This document shows positions 50,701 to 61,049 of a stretch of 64,000 nt of DNA, piece by piece. Numbering within the stretch: the first letter of the stretch is position 1; each line of letters starts with the position of its first letter. The stretch is from Allacma fusca (lineage: Eukaryota; Arthropoda; Collembola; Symphypleona; Sminthuridae): positions 23,374,001-23,438,000 of the forward strand of contig OX359246.1 in assembly GCA_947179485.1 (NCBI GenBank), given 5' to 3'. The position numbers and the translations under genes are program-made. The notes under the pieces are model-generated. The model was not told the origin of the DNA. It searched no databases and saw only the letters and a program-made list of their open reading frames with translations.

Positions 50701-51497
50701 CGTTCCCATGTACCCGGGTGTTACCCGTTCCCGTGACGACCACTGAACGTAACATAACGATATCAAATGAATATGTGCGTGTTATTGTAGCATTGCGGAA
50801 TTGACAGCTATTGTTAGCTTTCTTTGAATTAACTGCGCTTGTAAATAAACGGGGGATATATTGATAACTTGAGTTGGATGTGCTCAGCCTGAGCATAATT
50901 TATGCACAATATTGAAAATATGGCAAATTTGTAGACGATGTTGTATTTATTGGCGATGTGTGATCGGCTTACCAATTACGTTTTGGTTCAACCGAAGTTT
51001 TTAGTGGATAAAAAATAATGATAGAGGATATTGCTGCTAGATGATTTACAGCTGACGTATGTATATGAAAAACATACTTGGAACCAAATTAATGAGTTTC
51101 CGGCCAAAGTTTTGAAGATCCTGTAAAAATTCCAAGAACAGAATATACTTCTTTGCGTCATCGTTTCCGATTCTAGCTATTTAATATATTCCAACTATGC
51201 CCACAGACCTTCAACAAAGCAAATTGTACGAAAGAACCTCGAGCATTCTCCTGCAAAAGAAATTTTACTTTCTAAAGCTGAATATTGGCATATGCACATA
51301 CATTTTTTACATTTTCAGAACATTGACTTATTATCATGTTTCGCATATTTCATTTACAGCTTCTTAAACTCCGATTCATTGATCCTGGTAGCAAGTTATT
51401 TTAGTATTTGACATAACTTTTAAAACGTAAGCATACATGTATATCGAACATTTTTCAAAAATGTCAGATTAAAATAATGCTCAACCTATAGTGTAAT
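47758..51497. other. intergenic, several low-complexity word arrays
   Basis: No gene. Contains AATCGAA words (48531-48605), CAAGTCAAGT words (48620-48800), an AACGATAAACGG array (about 49140-49350, right end AACACTA) and the GTTCCCGTACCCG arrays described separately. From about 51100 it is the 3' flank of P450 copy 3. Confidence 0.45.
49620..50745. mobile_element. word-repeat element(s), CCCGTTCCCGTACCCG words
   Basis: Two arrays of CCCGTTCCCG/GGGAACGGG words (49625-49790 and 50470-50745) bracket about 0.7 kb of ordinary sequence, the same architecture as the hAT-like elements here. I could not define terminal repeats or flanking duplications; it may be two nested or damaged elements. Confidence 0.4.
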
Positions 51498-52106
51498 TCA
51501 TTCATCCCGCTTCTTCAAAATTATTTCGAATGGTTCAGGTGAGAGTGTGAAACCCATGTGGGGTTCCAACTTAGGCAGTCCTCCTGCTGCTGACATACGA
51601 AACCTTTGGAACAAGGAAACCGTAAAGAGAAACAACTCGTCTCTTGCCAGACCCTCACCTATACAAACCCTTTTGCCAGTCGCAAAAGGCATTTGATTCT
51701 CATTCTTGTTAAACTTTCCGTTTGAATCAATGAATCTCTCAGGTCGGATGTTTTCCGGGTCACCCCAAATCGTCTCATCAAAATGTGCTGCATATAAATT
51801 AGGAATGATCATTGTGTCTTTCGGAATGAAGAAACCATGGAACTCCACGTCCTCCATTGTACGGTGAATCAATGCAAAGGGAAAAATTGAAGAAGAGCGC
51901 AACACTTCATTGATGACAGCTTCGGTGTAGGGCATAGAGGCCCGGTCCGCTGATGAGGGAACCCGTTTCCTCCCAACAACTTCATCAATTTCCTCCTGTA
52001 ATTTCTTCTGCACATGAGCATCATGAAGTAAGTATGCGCACAACCAGACCAATGTGGTGCTTGTCGTTTCTGTCCCTGCGGAGAATAAATCAACCAAACT
52101 ATGAAC
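51498..52106 (-). pseudogene. P450 copy 3, 3' part of last exon
   Basis: Encodes the C-terminal part of a P450: AGTETTST I-helix, EVLR, RPERF and FATGKRVCIG heme loop, with no stop before the natural end. It is cut off from its 5' part by the insertion at 52107-61411. The flanking CTATGAAC (52099-52106) is repeated at 61412-61419; dropping the insertion and one copy of the duplication restores a continuous frame. Confidence 0.9.
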
Positions 52107-52683
52107 TAGAGCTACTTGTGGGAACGAAAAGTTTGATCCCATTCCCGAACCCGATCCCGAAAATCGGGTCATCAATATTTTCGGACTCGCACCCGAACCC
52201 GTTCCCAAAATACTGGGATCGGGTGCACAAAAACCCAGAAATTAAATATGCTTGAATCGTTGATCTCAAACCCGATCCCAATCCCGAACCCGAAATCAGA
52301 TAAAATTTGCTCCCAATCCCGAACCCGAAATCAGATAAAATTTGCTCCCAATCCCGAACCCGAAATCAGATAAAATTTGCTCCCAATCCCGATCCCGAAT
52401 CCCTTGAACCCGGACTCGTTCCCGGGACCAGTGCAGTTAGTGTAAATCATTTTTTTCTGCACATTTTTATTGATTTAGCAATGCTTACGCATGCGTACCA
52501 TCCAACAATAGATTTAAGCACTATGAAAAATGGTCATCAAACTAAACGTCTGGTCTGCGTTGCCGAAAAAGCTGCAGGAAGACTGCTTAAACGATTCCCA
52601 CTAACACTAAGAGTTTTGCAATGACTTTCATCTAGCAAGTTAGAGTAGGCGGAAATCACTACTATGCGATCCCAACTGACAAT

Positions 52684-53244
52684 TGTAAGACTTGCCCCTT
52701 TATCCACTACTCATTATCAAATAAAACAAGAATTAGTTCACCTGAAATAATTAATTGTGAGCAAGGGTAAGCTTACAAGTAAGTCAGTACCATGTACATA
52801 CTCAATGCCTTCTCAGAATTGCATCATGTTCCCAATTAATAAGAATTAGACAAAAATATTAAAATAAAACCGAGGTGAACTGATTTGTGCCAGTCCAGAG
52901 AATGTTCAGTCAACGGACTGTGAAGTTGGCCAGTATTGTGAGGATGCTCGAGGGTTAATACTAAAAATGATCTAGTCACGACGGAGTGTGTGGGCTTTAA
53001 AGGTTTTTAACTTTTTATTCAGAGTTTTCAAAAATATCCAACTGCCGAGCTAACTCTATTCGACTGTCCTGCTCGCACTCTGCACACACACTGACTCTTT
53101 GCGACTCTCTCTCCCGAGGCGCAGTGTGCGTTACCATTTATTTACACTACTTGTACATAACGCTTTGACTATTGGTTGGGTGCCCCAAACGCTTTCCAGC
53201 GTTTCCACCTATCTCCATCAAGAGCGCCAAACTCACACGCTACA
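52684..53244 (-). repeat. 3' LTR (561 bp)
   Basis: In element sense it runs TGTAGC to CTTACA. Differs from the other LTR at four positions, all transitions. A purine tract (GCGGGGAATG, minus strand, 53245-53254) abuts it and is the likely polypurine primer. Confidence 0.92.
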
Positions 53245-53290
53245 CATTCCCCGCGGAAAATAAAAAAATGTTTCAGTATTGGAATATTTT

Positions 53291-54814
53291 TCAGGATTGT
53301 GGTTGATTTAGAAGTTGATGCTTCCGTTCTTGAACTTTACGTCCGCCTCGTTTCTTATTTTTCTTGGAAAGTTGCGAACGGGATAACTTAAACCGATTTG
53401 GAACCCAATCATTTTGACAGTTCCTTCTAAAATGGCCGACTTCGCCACATGAGCTACAAGTTCTGGACGAATCAAAGGGTGCGCTGGGTCGCAACGGCAC
53501 CGTTCTACTAGAGGTTGGAACCGTGACTGTAATTTTTACTCCCTGTGAGGTTCTGTCGATAAGAGTCACATCCGCCGGGGTCGGCGTTGTCTCTTCCACC
53601 AAGGAGGGCGCTGATGTTCTTTCTTCCAGCTCTTCATGGGTAATTTCTAAGTCGTTGTATTCGTCGCTGTCAATTTCCATCTCTTGGGTAATAGTTTCTT
53701 CGAATTCTCTTGGAAGTATTGAATTCAACACCTTAATCATTTCAGGTTCCTGGGACTTTAAATATTTACAATCCGAAAGAATTTCTGCGATAGTTTGGAT
53801 ACTTGTTGGAATCTTAACGCGTATCAATTTCCCTATCTGGGTCAATGTAATGACACTTTGTAACTTAACATCAAAATGTTTCGCTATGTCTGTACAAAAT
53901 GATACTAGTAACGAGAACAGTATTTTTTCAGTCGATTTAATATCTCTACATAATAAAGCCTTGAGATCATTATAACTAAATGCATCTTCAGTCAAACGAA
54001 TATTTACAAGTTTTGGCAGTCTTTTCATTTTTTGAGACAGAATATAATCTAATAGTTGTTGTAATCTATAACTGCCTTTTGTATTCTCATTAATCTTTAT
54101 ACATTGAAATGCTTTAAGAATGGACCTGGCTTTTGAAACAACGAATTTCTGCAATTCTACATCATGGAAGGACATGGACCAATCAGCGAAGTCCGACAAT
54201 CTGTCAATGTCTTTGTTACAGTAATATTTTGATATATAATACAAGTCTTTCCCCCGTTCTTCTGGATGCTCATCTGATACAAAGAAATGAATTTCTAACA
54301 AATCCACTAGCCCAATGATTTCGGTTTGAAATTGTCTGAACATAAATGGCATAATGTTACGCGAGTCTACCACAAGCTTAACAATTACAGGGCTAGAACA
54401 AATAAATTGTATTACTCTTGTAGCTAATTGGTAATCCTTAAGTACCGGAACCAGGTAAGTCATTTCTTGAGTTGCCACCGCTACCATACAAATGAGACCA
54501 AACCTGTACGTATCTCGATACCATCTTTGTATAACAATTGCAACTTCCTTCTGAGAAATTATGTCTCCGAGCATTTTTCGGAGCATAATCTTTGTATTAC
54601 AGTACATCACCGGGGCCTCCTCATTTACAGACATAACATCATACAGACTGTCTAACTTAAAATTGTCAACTTTGTCCGCTTGCTCTGAACTGAGGTGGAC
54701 AAAATCTTTGTTGTTATTTTGTTTCATACATTCTTGAAGCCAGATAAATTCATCATGAGGGCGATTTCCGTTTCTATGAGGATACTTTAAATCTGCTTGA
54801 AAAGATAAATCCAT
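53291..54814 (-). CDS. retrotransposon ORF3, 507 aa with C-terminal zinc knuckle
   Basis: Intact single frame downstream of Pol, in the position of an env gene. It has no signal peptide or membrane anchor, so it is not Env-like. The body (1-340) looks alpha-helical. It is followed by an acidic stretch (about 370-400), a Thr/Ser/Pro-rich linker, a CCHC knuckle CSSCGEVGHFRRNC at 453-466 and a strongly basic tail (KKNKKRGGRK). Acidic linker, knuckle and basic tail suggest an RNA- or DNA-binding, Gag-like protein. I do not recognise the N-terminal domain. It is free of stops while Pol has two. Alternatives: a captured host gene or a duplicated diverged gag. Confidence 0.85.
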   Translation of the reverse strand: MDLSFQADLKYPHRNGNRPHDEFIWLQECMKQNNNKDFVHLSSEQADKVDNFKLDSLYDVMSVNEEAPVMYCNTKIMLRKMLGDIISQKEVAIVIQRWYRDTYRFGLICMVAVATQEMTYLVPVLKDYQLATRVIQFICSSPVIVKLVVDSRNIMPFMFRQFQTEIIGLVDLLEIHFFVSDEHPEERGKDLYYISKYYCNKDIDRLSDFADWSMSFHDVELQKFVVSKARSILKAFQCIKINENTKGSYRLQQLLDYILSQKMKRLPKLVNIRLTEDAFSYNDLKALLCRDIKSTEKILFSLLVSFCTDIAKHFDVKLQSVITLTQIGKLIRVKIPTSIQTIAEILSDCKYLKSQEPEMIKVLNSILPREFEETITQEMEIDSDEYNDLEITHEELEERTSAPSLVEETTPTPADVTLIDRTSQGVKITVTVPTSSRTVPLRPSAPFDSSRTCSSCGEVGHFRRNCQNDWVPNRFKLSRSQLSKKNKKRGGRKVQERKHQLLNQPQS

Positions 54815-54925
54815 TATTGCAGGATTGTCAGCACCGAAACCCGATGCTTACTAAAATTGAGTTAAAGAAAATAAATAATTAAAATACGTCAGTAAAATCA
54901 TCAAAATTTTATATGTCTATTGTAC

Positions 54926-57900
54926 TTACAAAAAATATCTTACATACACTATACTTTGGGAACAATACAATGCCTTCCCGTATTTATTTAAATTAGCGTA
55001 ATTTACCTTCTTTCTTGGACGCAATTTATAATTTTTACTATTTGGACTGCATTGTACCTTCTCAGCTTCATTTCCTTCACTTTGCTGTGTCACCTGATCT
55101 TCCATATTAAAATTAATTAACGGTTTAGCAGGGATATCCCTGTCCACTCGTGCTCTCTTATCTCGTCTTTCCCATACATTTGTTCTATGAGTATCGGATT
55201 CATAAAAAGGTCGCATTTCAGAACAGTGGTATACTCCAACCACATTATTACTTTCCAAGTGGTAAAGTTCATACGTTAACCCTGAAGTAACTTCTTTGGC
55301 AATAATAAATGGGCCGTACCATTGTTTAGCTAACTTTTTAGTTATCTTTTCTTCTGCGTCTGATAGAACATGAGACCTGAGCAAGACCTTTTGACCTACG
55401 TTAAACGGTGATGGTTTTCTGCGTAAATCATAATATTTCTTCTGAGTCTTGTGAGCCTTCGAAATGTTTGCTAATACCAACTTACGAATCTCCCGTAATT
55501 CTGCTGGCAGACTGGAAGCTAATTCTAATGGACTTGTTTTGTGCTGCACCGATTCGAATTCCCGATCTATGGGTAGTCTGATATGTCGTCCTAAATTAAG
55601 TATATCGGAGCTAACTCCTAACGATTCTCTAACCATCATACGTAGACACATTGCAAATTTTTGCAAATGAACGTCCCAATCAGAATGTCGTTTTCCGCAA
55701 AATGATCTAATCATTGTTTTCAGATCTCTATTTGACCGTTCCACCTGATTTGCTTGTGGTTTGTAATATGCCACCTTGCGGTGAGTTACTCTCCAACGTT
55801 TACATAATTTGCCAAATAATTTGGATTCGAATTGTGAACCATGGTCGGTAATTATCTTTTTGGGGAAACCAAATCTACAGAATACCTGATCCTCCAAAAA
55901 CCTAACGACTCTAGGTGCAGTAGCGTCTTTCATTGCATGGAATTCAACCCATTTTGAAAATTCGTCTTGAACTACTAAAATGTACTGGTTTTGATTTTTT
56001 GTATTAGGTAGTTTGCCTACTAAGTCAACAAAAATTGTTTCCATAACTTCCGCAATGTCATGGTTGGTACCCATCAAACCTACTGGAGCAAAATTAACAC
56101 ATTTACTAAGCTGGCAAGTTTGACAGGTTTTAACAAACTTTCTAATATCTTCTGTCATTCCTTTCCACCAAAATCTTTGCATTATTAAATATCTAGATTT
56201 TTTGAATCCAAGATGAGCAGCTTCCGGAATATCATGGAATGATGAGATTATCTCTGTAACCATTGATTTCGGAACTACCGGGACAAAATGCACCTCCTTT
56301 TCTATTTGTGCTACTGTGTCTTTAGTGCTGGGCAATCGAGTACCAATTTCTGCTGTACTCTGAGTGGCTCTTCCATCCTTAGCCATACTTGACTGAGTAT
56401 CCATGGATTTCCCTTTTATGTGCGCGCTTCTAAGTTTCCTAACATCAGTCATGGAATATTTTGGGACCTGGCGGTGAAGAATGGAATCGACGAGCTTATA
56501 TTCTGTATTTGAACTGTTAATTTCTTTCAAGGCGTCTCTATTCGAATCTAGTGAGGAAATTATACTTTGAAGTACTGGATCTTCATTTTGCGTACGCCGA
56601 AATATATCTTTGTGAATATCTGATGCTAAGTAAAATGCGTGCATGTTAGGAATATGATCCCCCTCTACTAACTGTTCCAATAGGTGATCAGTCTGTTGGT
56701 CAGGTTTCGGTGCTCTACTTAGTGCATCTGCTAAAATATTCTTTTTACCGCAAATATGCTGCAACGTATAGTTGTATTCCTCCAGTTCAATGCTCCATCT
56801 TTCTACCTTGTTTGATTTACTTGGATTATTTTTCATCCATGTGACCACCTTATTGTCTGTCCTCACAATTATTTCGTGACCCCATATTAATTCCCTAAAT
56901 TTTCTTAATGATCACACTATTGCTAGACATTCTCTTTCGTAAACTATCCATTTACGCTGTCCCTCATTTAAAATTTTACTTCGACATTCGATGAACCTTT
57001 CTTGTCCTTTACTTTCCTGTTTTAGAACTCCTGAAATCCCTAGGTCAGACGCATCACACTCTACAATTATCGCATATCTGTAATCAATACCTTGCAGGAT
57101 AACTTGTTCCGCTGTTTTATTTTTAATTTCCTCAAATGCTGATTGTTGATTTTCTGTCCATTTCCATTTGTAGTGCTTTTTAAGCAAATCGTATAGTGGT
57201 GAAGCAAGTACTGAAAAATTCTGTATAAAGGTGGAATACCAAACGGATTTGCCCAAAAATCTCATTACCTCCTTCTTCGAGGTTGGAATGGCAAAATCTC
57301 TAATTCCTTGTACCTTATCTTCACATTTATGCAAACCTTGTGGTGTGACAATATGGCCCAAAAATTCAGTTTTTTGAGTAAAGAATTCACTTTTCTTCAT
57401 ATTTATAGTGACACCTGCGTCCCGCAGAATATTAAATACTGTTCGTAAATGAAATAAATGCTCTTTGTACGTCCTACTGTAGATTAGAGCATCGTCGAGG
57501 TAGCACATAATGAACTTATACATATGTTCCGCAAAAGCATAATTCATAAATCCTTGAAACGTCATGGGAGCATTAGTCAAACCAAATGGCATTTTTATGA
57601 ATTCGTAATGACCTCCTCCAGGTACAGAAAAAGCTGTCTTTGGGATGGATTCTTCGTCTAACCTAATTTGAAAATAGCCATTTTTCAAATCAATTTTTGA
57701 GAACCATTTGAACAAGGGTATCATCCTAAGCATGTACTATATTTTTGGTATGCTTGCAGCTGCATTCCGTTTAGTAATGCGATTGAGTGGAATAAAATTT
57801 AAACACATTCTATGCGAGCCATCCTTCTTTCTAGCTAACACAATATTTGAATTATAAGGCGATCTTGACCTCCTAATTGTCCCTGATTCCAACAACTTAG

Positions 57901-58597
57901 CTATTTCCTCATTGATGATTTGTACTTTTGCTGGTGGAAAGCCATAAATCTTTGCTTTTGGAATTGGATCACTTGGTGCTTCTATGTGATGAAACACCCA
58001 ATCTGTGCAACCATATGATCCATCCTTCCTAGCTACATCTGAAAATTCTTCTAATAGCTTCTTAATATCGTACTGAATGTTGTCATTTGTCGGAATCTCT
58101 TCCTCGTCAGGGACCTCTAATACTGCTTGAAAACTAACAACCCGTTTCTCGTTCACATTAATTGAAAATGTTTTCGTTGGATAGAGCCCATACCAGAATA
58201 AGTTACGCTTGAAATTAAATGTTAAGTCATTTCTAGTGATGACATCATTGCCCATTACCAAATCCGTACCTGTATCTATTTTCTCCATGAGAGTAAAGTG
58301 CCCTTTCATATACTTGTCTCCCATTAGAAATGTTAATTCGACTATGCCGGTGCTTTGAATTATTTCTCCACTAAATGTCTTGTACTTGCCACGAATACTT
58401 TCGTTTATTACCACTGGTAACTGACTTGCTAGTTTACTTGTAATGACACTATTTGAACAGCCTGAATCAATTAGCGTTCGAATGTTCCTATTATATAATA
58501 TAATATCTGTCGTAGGAGTGGCTACTGTTGGCTTCAATTTAAGGACGGGGGCAATCAAAGATGTTTCTGACTGCCCCATTACTCGTTTCCCGAACAT
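54926..58597 (-). pseudogene. pro-pol polyprotein with two in-frame stops
   Basis: Reading from 58597: a retropepsin-like motif LIDSGCSNSV, the start of reverse transcriptase (IAKLLESGTIRRSRSPYNS), a TAG stop at 57737-57739, the RT core with YLDD, RNase H (CDASDLG, YERECL), a TGA stop at 56912-56914, the end of RNase H (RTDNKVV), the integrase HHCC zinc finger (ending CQTCQ), the DDE core (FVDLVG; TDHGSQF; QANQVERSNRD), and a GPY/F module (YGPFIIA). Both stops lie in the same frame as the flanking coding sequence, so they are nonsense changes, not frame ends. The product is expressed from Gag probably by -1 frameshifting (see the slippery site). Confidence 0.9.
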
Positions 58598-59705
58598 TCG
58601 TCATTGTTATCAAACAATGGTGAGGAGCATTGGAATGCTCTATGTCCTAAGCCACCACAGTTTCTACAGTCAATAGGTTCGCCTGTCTCGTAGTGCAAGA
58701 CATTGCCACTCCCTTGACCTTTGGACATGCTTCTCGCTTGTGTCCATATCCTTTGCATTCGAAACATCTAATTTTTGTGTCTACTTTTGCATTTTTTGAA
58801 TTAAAGTTGCTTGATTTGTGACTACTGACTTGCTTGCTGTGGTCATTGCCTTTATTCAAACTATCCGTATTCTGATTGTGAAAATATCCACGTGAATAAC
58901 CTCGCCCGCGATAATTTCCACGATTTCTGAAACCTCTTCCGCGATAACTTGTTGAGCTTTGACCTCTGTGATTTGCTTGAGCCTGCCTGCTACTTCCTGA
59001 TTCCTCTGATTTAACATTGTCATTAGCATTGTTACCTTTTTCCCTAATTACATTGATTGGCGGAAGTTTTGTTTTACCTAACTCCTCTAACTTCTGCGTC
59101 TTATGCAAATTGTCCAGCACAAAATTTGATGCAGCAATAAGCCCTTCTTGAGTCTTATCAATAGAACTCCAATGCACTAACTGTCGGATCCTAGGATGCA
59201 ATGATTTGTAAGCCCTATACACTTTATCTTCCATCGCCTCATTTGGGTGGACTTGACCGGCTAAACATACCATTTGATAAACATGAGAAGCTATCGTTTC
59301 CTCTGAGCCCTGTACCTTGTTTGCCAAAATCTTTTCTCGCTTGTCCTTGTCCTCAGCAGTATCGAACAGTTTCTTAAAAGCGACCTTAAGTTCGGCCCAT
59401 GTGGTTGCATCCGTAACCGAATTGTCATACCACAATTTCTCGTCACTTTTAAGTAAAGTGCCAAAAAGGTAAACAAAGTCTTGGTCTTTATGATGTTGGC
59501 TACGAAAATATTTTTCACATTGGCTAAAATAATGATTTGAAGTCATTTTGGATCTGTCGTACGCTGGAGTTGGTATTGCATGGTTAGTAACCGTAACTTT
59601 GAAACCTGCAGCTACTTTGGCTACCTCCTCTGCGATTCGTTTAGCCATATCTGCTTCTAGTGCCAATTTTTCATCATCCGACAATTTACCTAAATATGCT
59701 GCCAT
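58579..59705 (-). CDS. Gag, two zinc knuckles, one internal frameshift
   Basis: The main frame runs 59705-58647 (352 codons): an N-terminal helical domain, a retrotransposon-Gag-like capsid region (about 60-210), a Gly/Arg-rich stretch (about 265-290), then a CCHC knuckle CFECKGYGHKREAC (314-327). A second knuckle CRNCGGLGHRAFQC lies at 58627-58668 in the -1 frame, which ends at the TAA 58579-58581. The switch must fall between 58725 and 58668. I see no slippery heptamer there, so an indel is likelier than programmed shifting. Short frames upstream (ATG at 59924-59926) may be remnants of a longer N-terminus. Confidence 0.8.
58585..58591 (-). promoter_or_regulatory. -1 ribosomal frameshift site GGGAAAC
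   Basis: In the Gag frame the heptamer is read G GGA AAC, the X XXY YYZ pattern, one codon before the Gag TAA. Slipping back one base enters the Pro frame exactly (CGA GTA ATG). GGGAAAC is a known retroviral slippery sequence. Confidence 0.7.
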
Positions 59706-60468
59706 GTTACCTGAGTTATTGTTTTGCGGACTAGTCTGCTGACTTTGACTTTTTAACTAATTTGCGAGTAGTCTTTGCTGGCTTGTTAGTTTTAGATTTG
59801 GTAGTGGACAGTGTTTTTAGTAGCCCTATTTACATATCTTGCATGTCTATCTGACTCCTGATCAATGGTACCTTGAATTCTATCCGCCTGCTGTTGAACT
59901 TCCTTGTCTGAATACGACTTGCTCATACGGAATCCTTAGCGAACAGTTAAGCAAATAAGACGAGAGTTGAGAGCTTTCTTAAAACTTAATTGTTAGTCAA
60001 TTATTTAAAACAATTCTACCAAGTCAAATTAATTTAAATTACTAAAATATATTCTCAATTCCTGAATTGACTCGCAAGGTACAATGCAGTTTACAAGTTA
60101 AATGTAACTATCCTATGCTTTAAACGATTTTAACGTCAATAACCCTAATCCTGGAATCTTAATTACTGCCTAGGCGTAGAAACCCCACGCCAAAACTAAT
60201 AATAATTCTCCCTGTAGTTGACCCTTACTCTTAACTGCGCTCAATCCGAACGCACAGCACCTTAACCAGATGCTTCATACACATTCACATACGTCCAACC
60301 AAACTTAACGCCTTTACAAATGACATTAAATGAATGTGTGTCTTGTGATCAACTTACATAACCCTCACTGGAAAATAAGGAGAATCCTTCCGTGGCCTCA
60401 ATTTTTGAGAATTATAATTCTTGTAGATTCTCCAAAACCAACATTCCCCGAACCGAATAACAACTGTC

Positions 60469-60486
60469 CGTAGTCACTGGTCGCCA
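60469..60486 (-). other. primer-binding site
   Basis: Two bases from the 5' LTR in element sense: TGGCGACCAGTGACTACG, starting with the TGG that pairs with a tRNA CCA end. Resembles the tRNA-Arg primer sites reported for mdg1/412 elements; the tRNA identity is from memory. Confidence 0.55.
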
Positions 60487-60488
60487 GG

Positions 60489-61049
60489 TGTAAGACTTGC
60501 CCCTTTACCCACTACTCATTATCAAATAAAACAAGAATTAGTTCACCTGAAATAATTAATTGTGAGCAAGGGTAAGCTTACAAGTAAGTCAGTACCATGT
60601 ACATACTCAATGCCTTCTCAGAATTGCATCATGTTCCCAATTAATAAGAATTAGACAAAAATATTAAAATAAAACCGAGGTGAACTGATTTGTACCAGTC
60701 CAGAGAATGTTCAGTCAACGGACTGTGAAGTTGGCCAGTATTGTGAGGATGCTCGAGGGTTAATACTAAAAATGATCTAGTCACGACGGAGTGTGTGGGC
60801 TTTAAAGGTTTTTAACTTTTTATTCAGAGTTTTCAAAAATATCCAACTGCCGAGCTAACTCTATTCGACTGTCCTGCTCGTACTCTGCACACACACTGAC
60901 TCTTTGCGACTCTCTCTCCCGAGACGCAGTGTGCGTTACCATTTATTTACACTACTTGTACATAACGCTTTGACTATTGGTTGGGTGCCCCAAACGCTTT
61001 CCAGCGTTTCCACCTATCTCCATCAAGAGCGCCAAACTCACACGCTACA
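60489..61049 (-). repeat. 5' LTR (561 bp)
   Basis: Same length as the 3' LTR with four transitions. It is bordered on the outside by CAAT at 61050-61053. Confidence 0.92.

Larger units (their letters stand above)
52684..61049 (-). mobile_element. Gypsy-type (mdg1/412-like) LTR retrotransposon, nearly complete
   Basis: Complete structure on the minus strand: 5' LTR 60489-61049, primer-binding site about 60469-60486, Gag, Pro-RT-RNaseH-integrase, a third ORF, 3' LTR 52684-53244. Flanked by the 4-bp duplication CAAT (52680-52683 and 61050-61053). The domain order RT, RNase H, integrase defines Gypsy/Ty3; the 4-bp duplication and a primer site starting TGGCGACC fit the mdg1/412 group as I recall it. 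Pol has two in-frame stops and Gag one frameshift, so this copy is not autonomous. Confidence 0.92.

Noticed and set aside
39670..50745. Telomere-like or subtelomeric word repeats
   Set aside because: The words change between elements, sit in short bounded arrays in both orientations, and several have transposon ends, so they are element parts and not telomeric DNA.
52270..52385. CRISPR-like regular repeats
   Set aside because: A simple tandem repeat in the hAT-like element of a eukaryote; no spacers or cas genes.
53291..54814. ORF3 as an envelope gene
   Set aside because: No signal peptide, cleavage site or membrane anchor is seen, and it carries a zinc knuckle.
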